Translations under genes and position numbers: made by a program
Notes under the pieces: generated by a model
The model's database searches: none
Told to the model about the DNA's origin: nothing
What the model saw: only the letters and a program-made list of their open reading frames with translations
Shown here: positions 53,715 to 63,569 of the stretch, piece after piece
Numbering within the stretch: the first letter of the stretch is position 1
How the letters are laid out: every line of letters starts with the position of its first letter
Assembly (NCBI RefSeq): GCF_000143415.4
Contig: NW_003314323.1
Coordinates: 376,499 to 440,498 of the forward strand
Reading direction: 5' to 3'
Origin: Selaginella moellendorffii
Taxonomy: Eukaryota; Streptophyta; Lycopodiopsida; Selaginellales; Selaginellaceae
Length of the DNA: 64,000 nucleotides

Positions 53715-55421
53715 ATGGAGAGGGGGAAATGCCTGGAGCTCATCGAGAATTGCAAGGGCCTGGCGATGGCACGGGAGATCCACGCGGGTATTCCAGGTAG
53801 CGCGCTCGCCACTGATGTCTATCTCTCGAACAAGCTGATTGAAATGTTTGGGAAATGCGGCGCCGTGGGTGCCGCGCAGGACATCTTCGAGGCGATGGGC
53901 AGCGGCGGCAGGGATTTGTTCTCGTGGGAGCTCATGCTCCACGCCTGCTCCAGGAATGGATTGCTCCGCCAGGCGCAGGGATTGCTGGACCAGATGCCCC
54001 ATCGGCGTCTCATGTGCTGGAATTCGCTGCTCGGATCGCTGGCTCGCGATCGGAGGCCCCAAGAGGCAGCTCTTCTCTTCTGCACCATGCCGGAATGGGA
54101 CCAGCTCTCCCTGAATTCTATCCTCTCGGCGTATGCCCAGAGTGGGCTTCTTGAGAGATCAAAGCTCTTCTTTGATCGGATGCCCCAGCGCGATGTTGTC
54201 TCGTCCAATGCGATGCTCACTGCCTACATCGTCCGAAACCATCTTGAGGAAGCTACCGCATTCTACGATGCTATGCCCGAAAGAACTCTAGTCTCCTCGA
54301 CTGCTGTTCTTCAGGCGTATGCCCAGGGTGGGCATCTTGAGCAAGCAAAGAGAGTGTTTGAGGAGGTTCCAGAGATGGATGTCGTGTGCTCAACCGCGAT
54401 GCTGGCCATATTCTCCGAGAATGGAATCGTGAGCGAGGCAAGAAGGATCTTCCACTCCATGCCACAGAAAAATCTAGTCTGCTGGAATGCGATGCTCTCC
54501 GCCTACGCTCAAAACGGCCAAATCTCGGAGGCCAGGAGAACTCTTGAATTTGACATGCCACAGCACAACTTGGTGTCCTGGAACACGATGCTCGACGCTC
54601 TCGTGCAGCACGGAAAGCTGGAAGAAGCAAAGAGAGTGTTCGAGACAATGCCGGCGAGAAGCATCATCTCCTCGACGTCGATGGTGGCGGCGTATGCCCT
54701 GGAAGGGCATATCGACGAAGCCCAGCAAGTCTTCCACACCATGCCCGAATGGGACGTGATATCCTTAAACACCATGATCGCGGGCTTCTCGCAGAACAAG
54801 CAGCTCTCGCGTGCCAAGCTCGCCTTCGACACCATGGACGAGAGAAACTCCTCGTCCTGGGACGCCATGCTAGCTGCGTACGCTCAAAACGGGCATGCCG
54901 GGACCGCGGAGATCTTCTTCTCGAGGCTCCCGAGCCTGACCATCTTCTCCTGGAGCGCACTGCTTGCCGGATATGCGCAGGACGGCAAATCCTCCATGGA
55001 AGCTCTCCTCCAGGCCTTCCATTCCGCGAGCCTTGTCATCGACATGCCCGATCCGACTTGCGTGGTTCTGGTTCTCACGGCGTGCAGCCGCACGGGCCAA
55101 GTTAGCCTGTGTCGGAGCTGGTTTGCTTCTGCGAGCTTGGATTTCCACCATAGCTCCACCCTGCAACACTATTGCTGCATGGTAGACGTGCTGGGGCGAT
55201 CGGGGCGTTTGGAGGACGCGGAGGAGCTCGTCAAAGCCATGCCGTTCGTTCCTGATGCTCTAGCATGGACTACGCTACTTGGAGCTTGTAAATACCACAA
55301 GGATTTGGAAAGAGGGAGCCGGATTTTGGAGAGCGTGGTTAAACTAGACTACGCCAACGCAGGAGCGTTTGTGACACTGGCCAACATCTTCACTCTGAGG
55401 AAGAACGAACGATCAAAATAG
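53715..55421 (+). CDS. PPR6, S-type pentatricopeptide repeat protein
   Basis: Intronless, 568 residues, ATG at 53715 (MERGKCLELIENCKGLAMAR). Leader AREIHAGIPG and LSNKLIEMFGKCGAVGAAQD, then about 13 S-type repeats (DVVSSNAMLTAYIVRNHLEE, NLVCWNAMLSAYAQNGQISE, SIISSTSMVAAYALEGHIDE). The usual SW pair at the start of repeats is often SS or CS here. Ends with CMVDVLGRSGRLEDAEELVK and an E1 motif (LAWTTLLGACKYHKDLERGS, AFVTLANIFTLRKNE); no DYW. Upstream flank carries the CFAP144-like relic, so it was once the right partner of that gene. Confidence 0.88.
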   Translation: MERGKCLELIENCKGLAMAREIHAGIPGSALATDVYLSNKLIEMFGKCGAVGAAQDIFEAMGSGGRDLFSWELMLHACSRNGLLRQAQGLLDQMPHRRLMCWNSLLGSLARDRRPQEAALLFCTMPEWDQLSLNSILSAYAQSGLLERSKLFFDRMPQRDVVSSNAMLTAYIVRNHLEEATAFYDAMPERTLVSSTAVLQAYAQGGHLEQAKRVFEEVPEMDVVCSTAMLAIFSENGIVSEARRIFHSMPQKNLVCWNAMLSAYAQNGQISEARRTLEFDMPQHNLVSWNTMLDALVQHGKLEEAKRVFETMPARSIISSTSMVAAYALEGHIDEAQQVFHTMPEWDVISLNTMIAGFSQNKQLSRAKLAFDTMDERNSSSWDAMLAAYAQNGHAGTAEIFFSRLPSLTIFSWSALLAGYAQDGKSSMEALLQAFHSASLVIDMPDPTCVVLVLTACSRTGQVSLCRSWFASASLDFHHSSTLQHYCCMVDVLGRSGRLEDAEELVKAMPFVPDALAWTTLLGACKYHKDLERGSRILESVVKLDYANAGAFVTLANIFTLRKNERSK

Positions 55422-55839
55422 AGCGTTCGCATGCAACTAGGCAGGACTGTAAATGTCTCGCAAGAGTTCAGCCTGGGTTCTTGAGGGCTGCAAAATTTCT
55501 TGCCTCCTAAAATTCAAAACCGCGGCCCACACGAGGCGCTACAGCCAGCGCCACTATTGTTCTAATTCGCACCACCTCGGAAGAAGAATACAGTGGTAAA
55601 CACTTCAACCTAAGGGTCAAGTGGAACAATGTTGTTCGCTGTCGACAAGGGAAAATCATGATTTTGAGACGGTACAAGTATTCTCATGTTGACAAGATCG
55701 ACAAGAACACTCGCCACTCTCGTCCCAGAGCCTGTTGGAAGCTGCCATAGCTAGAGGGACCAAGAGTGAGTTGTGCATTGCATCCATGTAGCCCATGCTT
55801 CATAGTTGGCACAAGTGGACTGAAGACAAATCATATGTA

Positions 55840-56190
55840 TAAGGTAAGTGTAAGGTAAACTTAGTGGTCCTTACATTTACCTCTGAGGTAAGGTGAAAAA
55901 TTTCACCATTTTACTTTACATTCACCCAGTTTTATATATATATATATATATAGTGCCCAACTAAAAAGCATAAAATCCTATTTACATGGATGCAATGAAT
56001 GATTCCTATCCCTTTGGTCCTTGTTGGAAGCTATGGTAGCACAAATATCACAGGTTGGATTTGCAGAGCGTTGATAACTTACCTCAGAGGTAAATGTAAA
56101 ATCTATTACAAGTAATCTTGGCATGCAATGTATTATTACCTCCTCACCATTTCACCATTTTACTTTACATTACCTCCTCAAGATTATTAT
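55840..56190. repeat. Possible MITE-like repeats around TTACCTC/GAGGTAA words
   Basis: The region between PPR6 and the muramidase gene repeats TTTACCTCTGAGGTAA-type palindromes and the string ACCATTTTACTTTACATT (about 55905 and 56155), and includes a (TA)n run at 55935-55952. No transposase and no clean terminal repeats, so the label is tentative. Nothing else is supported in 55422-56206. Confidence 0.35.
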
Positions 56191-56206
56191 AATACATGTT
56201 ATGACA

Positions 56207-56336
56207 GCTTCCAAACATCACTAGTTGGATTTGTAGAGCTTTGACAACTTCAAGCCTTTTGTAAGTGTATACTCTCGTAAAATATAAGGTGTGAGAGAAG
56301 GCTTGAAGTTATCAACCCATGATGTTTGTTGGAAGC
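56207..56336. repeat. Long imperfect hairpin (inverted repeat)
   Basis: GCTTCCAAACATCA at 56207-56220 pairs with TGATGTTTGTTGGAAGC at 56320-56336, and TTGACAACTTCAAGCCTT at 56241-56258 with AAGGCTTGAAGTTATCAA at 56298-56315. The arms give a fold-back of about 130 nt. Related single arms occur near 55735 and 56025, so it may be a small MITE; a small-RNA precursor is another possibility. Confidence 0.5.
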
Positions 56337-56569
56337 ATAGCATGTGCTGCAAGTACTCTTGAGGCTTAAGTGCACGCAATGTATTAGACTTTTGGATTTG
56401 GACAACACTAATTTATATTTGATTTATATCCGGAAATGGCATTTCAAAACAGAAATCAAGTCAGCGCTACAATGTAATCAAGATTAAGCTGCAAGATCTT
56501 TAAAACAGCGTCGCTTGAAGACTGCAAGCTATGCGGAAAGCTATAAGGATTAAGCTCCAAGTTCAAGCT

Positions 56570-57364
56570 ATGGCGTTTCATTGCTCGATATTTCCGTTTC
56601 TCCTTTTATCTTTTCTCTCGATCCCAGCTCAATCATTCTCACTCAACACTTCAGATTACATGTACACTCACGATTGTCATGACTTGACAGCAGGTCGCAC
56701 TCTCCTTCAAACTAGAGCTGGAGTTCCAGGCATGGATGTAAGTAGCCACCAAGGTAATGTTAACTGGCGGACTGCCTACAACAATGGTGCAAGGTTCGCA
56801 TACATCAAGGCCACCGAAGGAACGGGATACACAAACCCATATTTTTCACAGCAGTATGTTGGTTCTTACCGCACAGGTTTCATCCGTGGAGCATATCACT
56901 TTGGCCGTCCGGACATATCGAATGGTGCTACTCAGGCGACGTACTTCCTCAAAAACGGAGGTCGGTGGTCTTCCGATGGGCGAACACTTCCTGGAGCTTT
57001 GGATATTGAGTACAATCCATCTTGTGGAAGCTCTTGTACTCCAGCGCAAAAATGTTACAACCTTAGGAAGCAAGAGTTGGGGAAGTGGATCCAGGACTTT
57101 GTGAACACTTACAGGAAAGGAACTGGAGTTTATCCAGTGATTTACAGCACTGCGGACTGGTATAACACATGCGTAGGGACTTATGGGGACTTTAGCAGTG
57201 TCTGCCCATTTTGGCTCGCTTGTTATTGTCCCAGGGTGACCACTTATCCTTACAACTGGAAAGTGTATACGTTTTGGCAGTATGCCGACTCGGGAACGTT
57301 TCCTGGCGATCAGAACGTGTTTAATGGGCCTTACTCTCAACTGCAGAAGCTTGCCAAAGGCTGA
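56570..57364 (+). CDS. GH25 muramidase (Chalaropsis-type lysozyme), secreted
   Basis: Intronless, 264 residues. I use the ATG at 56570, which starts a good signal peptide (FPFLLLSFLSIPAQSFS); an in-frame ATG at 56531 would add 13 residues before it. GH25 landmarks: GMDVSSHQGNVNW with catalytic Asp56, ARFAYIKATEGTGYTNPYF, GAYHFGRP, and GALDIEYN with Asp145 and Glu147. Later VYPVIYSTADWYN, FWLACYCP and WKVYTFWQYADSG form the rest of the barrel. The enzyme cleaves the beta-1,4 bond next to N-acetylmuramate in peptidoglycan. GH25 is a bacterial/phage/fungal family; its presence in Selaginella is a published case of horizontal transfer. Extra cysteines (CGSSC, CYC) fit a secreted form. Confidence 0.93.
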   Translation: MAFHCSIFPFLLLSFLSIPAQSFSLNTSDYMYTHDCHDLTAGRTLLQTRAGVPGMDVSSHQGNVNWRTAYNNGARFAYIKATEGTGYTNPYFSQQYVGSYRTGFIRGAYHFGRPDISNGATQATYFLKNGGRWSSDGRTLPGALDIEYNPSCGSSCTPAQKCYNLRKQELGKWIQDFVNTYRKGTGVYPVIYSTADWYNTCVGTYGDFSSVCPFWLACYCPRVTTYPYNWKVYTFWQYADSGTFPGDQNVFNGPYSQLQKLAKG

Positions 57365-57589
57365 TAATGTTGGATTGAAGTGCCCAGCTAGGATGATTAC
57401 CTCGCGCAGACGCAGGGCGAACAGGGACGCGTTGTGATCTGGAGGGTTGTATCCCGTTGCACTTCCGCATTTTGTATATAGATACCCTCGTAAAGAAATA
57501 AGGCCTTATTTTAATACCATGCCAGTGTAAAGATGGATGTGCAACAAAAGGAAAACAAAGAGACTGTTTCCACCTTACTGCTTGTTTGG

Positions 57590-57866
57590 TGACTCTCTAG
57601 CAGTGCAAAACCATCTACTAAAGATTGAGAAGGTGATTCCATTTGGCGGTGGAGCTTCACGACAACCAGTGGTTCCACCCATGGATGGATTTTATGATCT
57701 ACCAAGGGGCCGTTTTCGTCGCCGCATTTCCATCGCCCATGGAAATGCGGGACAATGGGGAGAAGAGTGTTGGAGCGGTGGCCTTTGGGCTGGACAATCT
57801 CGACGAAGGAGGAGTTCTCGGCCCGATCCGTCTTAAAGTGTTTGTGGACGCTTTTCACAAAATACC
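57590..57866 (+). other. Unidentified coding-like fragment fused to a GDSL relic
   Basis: An open frame reads VELHDNQWFHPWMDFMIYQG, AVFVAAFPSPMEMRDNG and VGAVAFGLDNLDEGGVLGPI and then runs in frame into the GDSL relic (KQLLHFQNTMHELKSML). I do not recognize the first part. It starts without a clear upstream exon and is probably a captured exon fragment. Confidence 0.35.
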
Positions 57867-58410
57867 AAAGCAACTTCTCCACTTCCAAAACACCATGCAC
57901 GAGCTCAAATCCATGCTCGCGAGGACGCTGCCCGCCACTACCTCGTAAAATCCATTTTTTCCGGCAGCAACTCACAGTTAAGTCCATGCAACGTTCTCGT
58001 GACCATCTAAAAGTTGCTGCTTTCCAGACGCTTTACAACGCGGGCGCTCGCAAGATCATTGTCGCGGGAGTTGGACCCATCGGCTGCATCCCATATCAGC
58101 TCACGCTCAATCTCCGGAGAGATGGGAGCTGTGTTCTGAGTCCCAACAAGCTTGCACTGGACTATAATTCGGCTCTGAGAGATCTCATCCTGGAACTCAG
58201 CTATTGATTCCATGGTTTTCTTCATTTTTCTCGATTGATTCCATGGTTTTCTTGTTGGCTTCGAGATGAGCGATCTAGTTTGCTGCGGGATCCGAGGTCC
58301 GTACTTCCCTTTGGCCCGCACATGCCCATGATCCGTACCACCCCAGCGTGCGATTGTGGCCAAGCGCTTCGTCAATGGCGACGAACGAGACATCAACTTG
58401 GCAATCCCTT
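57866..58410 (+). pseudogene. GDSL esterase pseudogene, copy A
   Basis: Close to exons 3-5 of the GDSL gene at 44556-45878. It keeps the 51-nt intron (GTTAAGTCCATGCAACGTTC...) and the following exon (KIIVAGVGPIGCIPYQLTLN), but about 120 bp of exon 3 after AKSIF is deleted, the end of exon 4 stops early (LELSY then stop), and exon 5 has lost parts around YKGVLPCGP and CNERSKS. Confidence 0.85.
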
Positions 58411-58479
58411 ATGCCCGCATCCAAATCCCTCGGACATAATTGGGTATCTTCGCGCATCTCCGTGCCACTTGTCTGATTA

Positions 58480-58850
58480 ATCTTCTGCTCTATATCCCTC
58501 GGTAAAATCCCAACTGTTACCCGACTTTCGGCAGCACAAACTGGCTCGTGGGCACTAGCAACAATCGGACCCCAGGAGATCAAGATCCTCAGCACGTTGA
58601 TCGACACCTGGAGCAGTCTGTACCTTTCCTGAAAAGCCACAAGAGAACCAAAACCTACTCACAGTCACATCCATACCAATGATCCACTCCATCGGTCCGT
58701 AAAACCGGAAATCTCTCTATCTTGGAGTAGAAATCCCACCAAGCATCAACCATCTCAATCTTCTCATGCTTGTTCTCAACCTCAAAAGCCAGCACCCGGT
58801 TGTAAACCCATAGCTGAAGAGCCGGCATCTTTGGCTTGGCCATCAATCCA
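58480..58850 (-). pseudogene. Fragment of an unidentified gene, copy A
   Basis: Minus-strand frames read MAKPKMPALQLWVYNRVLAF, EMVDAWWDFYSKIERF and VDHWYG, then after a possible splice FQERYRLLQVSINVLRILIS and WGPIVAS. The same pieces occur at 62423-62700 (copy B). Family not recognized. In both places it adjoins GDSL exon 5 sequence in the opposite orientation, so the two relics were moved together. Confidence 0.5.
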
Positions 58851-58949
58851 TAGCATGAAAGTTATGCTGGATATCTCATTGTCGTCGGCTGTGTAGAAGA
58901 GAGCCCTCGCTTGCTCCTCTAGTTCTTGGTGTGCTAGGTAACTCATTCA

Positions 58950-59213
58950 CCTAAGCTCAACAGGACCTGGCATTTGTATTGACGTAGTAAGATCGTCGAG
59001 CACATCTTCATAGCACGGATCACCTCCCAGGCACAAGAACGCAGACGCCATCTGGTTGGGCTCCAGCGCCAGGCCTTTGAGCCTCGTCGCCATTGCGGTC
59101 TTTGGAGAATGGCCACAAAGTATTCTCATACAACTTGCAAATGGTTTTGAGCACAACATAGGCCTTGTTGCATTGGATGTGTGATCTTCTAGCAAAAAGT
59201 CAATAAAAGTCAA
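58950..59213 (-). other. Short coding-like stretch, unidentified
   Basis: Minus strand reads ATRLKGLALEPNQMASAFLC and LGGDPCYEDVLDDLTTSIQM. No family recognized; probably another piece of the shuffled fragments around it. Confidence 0.25.
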
Positions 59214-59229
59214 TAAAGGTCAATTGACA

Positions 59230-60996
59230 TCCATTGACTAATAAAGTGTAAGAATGAGGTTCTCAAGCTCAAGAAGCAACACAGAAGGTAGGAGTGCTAG
59301 CAATGCTATACCAACATATGTACTTGGGCAAGAATGTTATATTTGCCACCATTGTCTCAATCAGGTTTATATCTCTCCTTTTGCAGGGATGTATATTGCC
59401 CTCAACTCAACTTTATCATATGACTATCCTAGTCCACTAAGATCACATTGTTCCTACAATCTTTTATGGGGCTAGATTCCAAGCTTTTTGGGCTTTGAAA
59501 CATTTTTATTATTATTTTGTCGTGAATGTGATTGTGGGTATTAAAAGTTATTTGTCAAAAAATCCTTTTAGATATTTTTTCCTTACGATCACAATGGCAG
59601 AAGATTGGTATTGTTGATTTTTTTTTCAATCCCTTTTGTTCAATAGTAAACTACTCTTAGTATTTGTATTTAACTAGATAAATATAAAGTAGGAACTCCT
59701 ATGTGTTTTTTGTTGAGCATATTCTATTTGACTCTTAGTTTTATTTTACTCTCTCTTACATTTGCTTGACAAGAACTTTTACAATATTGAGTGTAGTTTT
59801 TTAATATTTGTTAAATGATAGTTTACCACCAAAACACCTTTGCTATCATGCCCTATGTATTGGTTCTATTCGATCCTAATAGCTATTTATGGAAAGTGTC
59901 TAGATCTACTAGTTAGGCATATTTATGAAACTGTATTAAATTATTGTGATTTTTAATATCATATACTGGTGATTGTGAGCAATGTGTTTATAAAGTTATT
60001 TGGTCAAATAATAATCAACCCCAAAGTGGTTAATAGTGAAATTAGTCTATTTGCATGTAGTAGCGTTGTAGTAAGTTTGACTAAATTCTTTAAAATGATT
60101 CATTATACTAAATTTATGTTGATATTTTGGTTCTTTAAGTTTATTTGTTTGCTATAAGTTATTGGTGAATTCATTGGTACTTGGTGGATGGAGAAAATGT
60201 ATGATTGAGATATTAACATTGTGTTAGTGGAAATAACATTATTACAATGAGTGATGAGAAGTTCTCTTAAAAGGTTGATTTTTTATGTTATTTTTATTGT
60301 TAGTGTTTTGGCTTCATGTTAAATATTGAAGGTGATTGAAGAAAAGTATTAGTGTAATATAAATATCCAAAAAAATTATCTCTATAATCAAGTTTTGGGT
60401 ATTTATCTTCATATTTTACGAATATTGATGTTTGCATTGTTAAATTAAGAGTCAGTCATTCCTTTTTTAAGATGGAAAATTTTCCACAATTTTTCTTGGG
60501 TTTTTTCAATGTCTAGTCTATTAATCATTTTGCCCAAAAACCATTTTATTATCAAAAACCATAACAAACTAGTGAAGGGGTTGAAATTAACTTCAGTTAG
60601 TTTAGATCTTAGTAAGTAATTTGCACAATACGGCTAAAAGGGGATGCTGACTTTTGGGGCTAAGACAATTAAGTTGGATAGAGTCTAGAGTTGGCATGGA
60701 AATGTGGCTATTACGCTTTTCTAGAAAGGTGAACCTTATGCTTTTTTTAAAAAACTATCATATTTAGTGGCATATTACACTGTGGATTTTATTAGATTTT
60801 ATAAAAGTAGTGAGCTCTCATTCATATTGAGTTAACCATTAGTTTTGACTGAGTATTGATAATTCATAGCTAGCTTATTGAGCTCTTTAATTATGCTATT
60901 AGCTAGACATGTTGATGGGATTATTGCTGTATAATTAGATTTAAGTAGTCATTTTATTTATACTTATCCATATTCCTATATGTTGTACCTAGAATG
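59230..60996. other. AT-rich region without supported genes
   Basis: About 1.8 kb of AT-rich DNA with only short frames. Parts of 60600-60960 look like strongly C-to-T decayed retrotransposon sequence, but I cannot assign them. Confidence 0.5.
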
Positions 60997-61660
60997 TGTA
61001 AGCTCCTAAATTTGGAATTCATATTTAAACCCAAGGATATTTAACCCTAAATATCCCAATATCATTAATTAGTTAGAAAAAAAATGTGCACTCTTGTTTA
61101 TAAGCCTTTTCCCTATATATTTGGATTCTCATTCTCTTTAATTATTTATAATCTACTATGCTTCCTTACAAATTCATGCTCTCGTGAATAAAAGTTTAGA
61201 GCCGTAACCCTTTTGAAAGCTTTGCTCTCTTGACACCCTACCCTTAAGTTGAGCCCAGCTAGAGGAAATTGAATTGTTAGATGTGAATCTTAATATATAG
61301 TATAATTCTCTTAACCAACCAATAAAATTATATTTGAGACCCCCTTTAATACTAAATGTAAAATCCTAAATTTAGACTTTCCAGGAGAGTATTATTCAAA
61401 CCCAAGGATGAAATATTTATAAGCAACCAAAGAAAATGACTCAAGAAACGATATATAAAGATGATTTAAATGACTTCTTAGAAAGTCTAAATTCAAAAGT
61501 TTACAATATCCTAATACTCTTAATCAATTGAAAAAATGGGTGCACTCTTGTTCATAAACATTTTTTCTTTACATTTAAACCTTTATGGATCATTTTTCAA
61601 ATTATTTTTGGTGATTTATAAAGTGTTTCTTTCCATTAGACAAATACATGCCATAATAAT
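60997..61660 (-). mobile_element. Degenerate TRIM relative of the 15042-15492 element
   Basis: Begins TGTAAGCTCCTAAATTTGGA and follows the 15042 element through TTTAACCCTAAATATCCCAA, GTGCACTCTTGTTTATAAGC, CTCTCTTGACACCCTACCC and TTGAGCCCAGC. The primer-site complement is decayed to TTTAATACTAAATGTAAA near 61343-61360. The right part holds an inverted piece of the LTR end (GCAACCAAAGAAAATGACTC) and a second partial LTR to about 61660. Nearly all changes against the 15042 copy are C-to-T or G-to-A. Confidence 0.65.
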
Positions 61661-62330
61661 GTAAGTTTAGTGTTTGGGTTTTATGAAGATAAATTGAAAA
61701 ATGGTTTTTTAGCACTTTGTAACTAATGATTGCTTGTAAATTTTGTTAAAGGTTATTTATACTTGTTTCACTCGATGATGATTTAGTAATGATAAGCTTA
61801 TTTACCGAATAGTATTGAGGAGGATCATATTATTTGGCTTCTATAATTTTTCCATGTTAACATATCAATTTCACCTCTCTTAGTATTGTTTAGTTGTGTT
61901 TAGTCAATAGTGTTAGATTGTATTGAATTTTAAATATGGTGAATCATTCCTTGATGACATATTATTTATAGCTGAGTATTGTTAAAAAATTGGTCTCAAA
62001 TACTAGGTAAGGTATGTTCAACTTTAAATTACTAAAAAACAGTAAAAAGTGACTTGCTTTTGTTTTCTTTTAATTTTGTTATGATATTAATGATGTTGAA
62101 GTGATGCCTTAACATTGATATTATTGATGTTAAGATTAGAGTGAGATGAAATGTTTCTTTATAAGCATACTGAAGAAGTTAGATTTTTAATTTGTGGTGA
62201 TATAAATAATTAATGATTAATTGGGCTTATTGGAAATTAACATTTTACTTCACTATAACTATACCTTTTATGTCATTTTGCACAGCCAACATTACCACAA
62301 CGTTTGCATTTCAATGGATTTTCCACCTAG
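61661..62330. other. AT-rich region without supported genes
   Basis: About 670 bp, AT-rich, no gene or repeat supported. Confidence 0.5.
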
Positions 62331-62339
62331 AAGAATCAT

Positions 62340-62700
62340 CCACAAGCCTGGCTATGGAGTGCCGTACAAGGGGACTCTTCCCTGTGGCCCAAACGTGCCC
62401 GTGTGACACCTGGAGCAGTCGGTACCTTTCGTATAAAGACACAAGAGAACAAAAACCCCCTGTCAAGGTCAAACGTGCCAACCCGATACATTGGTCCGCA
62501 GAGGCCATACCAATGATCCACTCCATCGATCCGTAGAACTTCCTGTCCAATCTCTTTATCTTGGAGTAGAGATCCCGCCAAGCGTCAACCATCTCAGTCT
62601 TCTCACGTTTTGTGCTCAACCTCAAAAGCCAGCACCCGGTTGTAAACCCATAGCTGAAGATCCGGCCTCTTTGGCTTGGCCGTAGTTCTTGATCGATCCA
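62340..62700 (-). pseudogene. Fragment of an unidentified gene, copy B, inside GDSL relic sequence
   Basis: 62423-62700 reads on the minus strand EMVDAWRDLYSKIKRLDRKF, then MASADQCIGLARLTLTGGFC and SLVSLYERYRLLQVS, parallel to copy A at 58480-58850 and more complete in the middle. It is bounded at 62345-62407 by a piece of GDSL exon 5 (PYKGTLPCGPNVPV) on the plus strand and at 62700-62730 by the beginning of GDSL exon 5 (FETSDR) on the minus strand, so it sits inside a rearranged GDSL exon. Family not recognized. Confidence 0.5.
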
Positions 62701-62709
62701 TAACGTTCG

Positions 62710-63560
62710 ATCGCTCGTCTCGAAGCCTTTAAACACAAGAAAACCATGGAATCAATCGAGAAAAGAATGAGAAAAACTATGGAATCAATCGAGAAACGAA
62801 TGAGAATTTTACCTTAGTTTTTCTTGTTGGTGATGACATCACAGACAAGGTCGTAAGCGTTTGCGTAGGAGAACATCGATCCAGGGAGTTTGGAGTTGAG
62901 TTCCAGGATGAGATCTCCAGAGCCGAGTTGTAGTCCAGTGCAAGCTTGTTGGCACTCGGAACACAGCTCCCATCTCTCCGGAGATTGAGCGTGAGCTGAT
63001 ATGGGATGCAGCCGATGGGTCCAACTCCCGTGACAATGATCCTGCGAGCACCCAAGTTGTAAAGCGTCTGGAAAGCAGCAACTTTTAGATGATCACGAGA
63101 ACTTTGCATGGACTTAACTGTGAGTTGCTGTCGGATGAGCTTGTCCTGGAAGGCGTGCGGCGTGAGGTAGGTGAGAGGAACGGGCAAGAGATAGTTATTG
63201 GCAGCGATGGTGACGCAAAAAATGGATTTTACGACGTACTGGCGGGCAGACTCCTCACGAAACATGGATTTGAGCTTGTGCCTGGTGGTTTGGAAGTAGA
63301 GAAGTTGCTTTGACAACGACAATCTTCCAATCTAGATCACAAGAGCAAATCAGACAAACTATGAGGAAAAAACTTGGAAAAACTCACGAAGATCCTTCCG
63401 ATCTCCACGCATAGTTCACACCTTTGGGTGCTACATACGGTGGAGCATGTCGAATTCTAAAACTCTCGCCTGGCAAAACGAATTAATTGACAGAAAATGT
63501 CTCAAGAGCGCTGCAAAACCTCTCGCCAATGTCCATGAAGTCCTGTACGGCTGACCCTGG
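62710..63560 (-). pseudogene. GDSL esterase pseudogene, copy B
   Basis: Minus-strand copy of GDSL exons: the end of exon 1 (QDFMDIGE-like, about 63540), exon 2 shortened (63470-63390), exon 3 with deletions (SKQLLYFQTTRHKLKSMFRE, then SVTIAANNYLLPVPLTYL-like text), the conserved 51-nt intron, exon 4 (IIVTGVGPIGCIPYQLTLNL) with a 1-nt deletion (ALEISSWNS instead of ALRDLILELNS), and a stop where the gene has KKNYG (KKN then TAA). The ASGGGGI oxyanion segment is missing. Confidence 0.85.
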
Positions 63561-63569
63561 CAGCTTTTT

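Noticed and set aside
1099-55421. DYW deaminase domains at the ends of the PPR genes
   Set aside because: None of the six has the HxE...CxxC zinc site or a DYW end before its stop.
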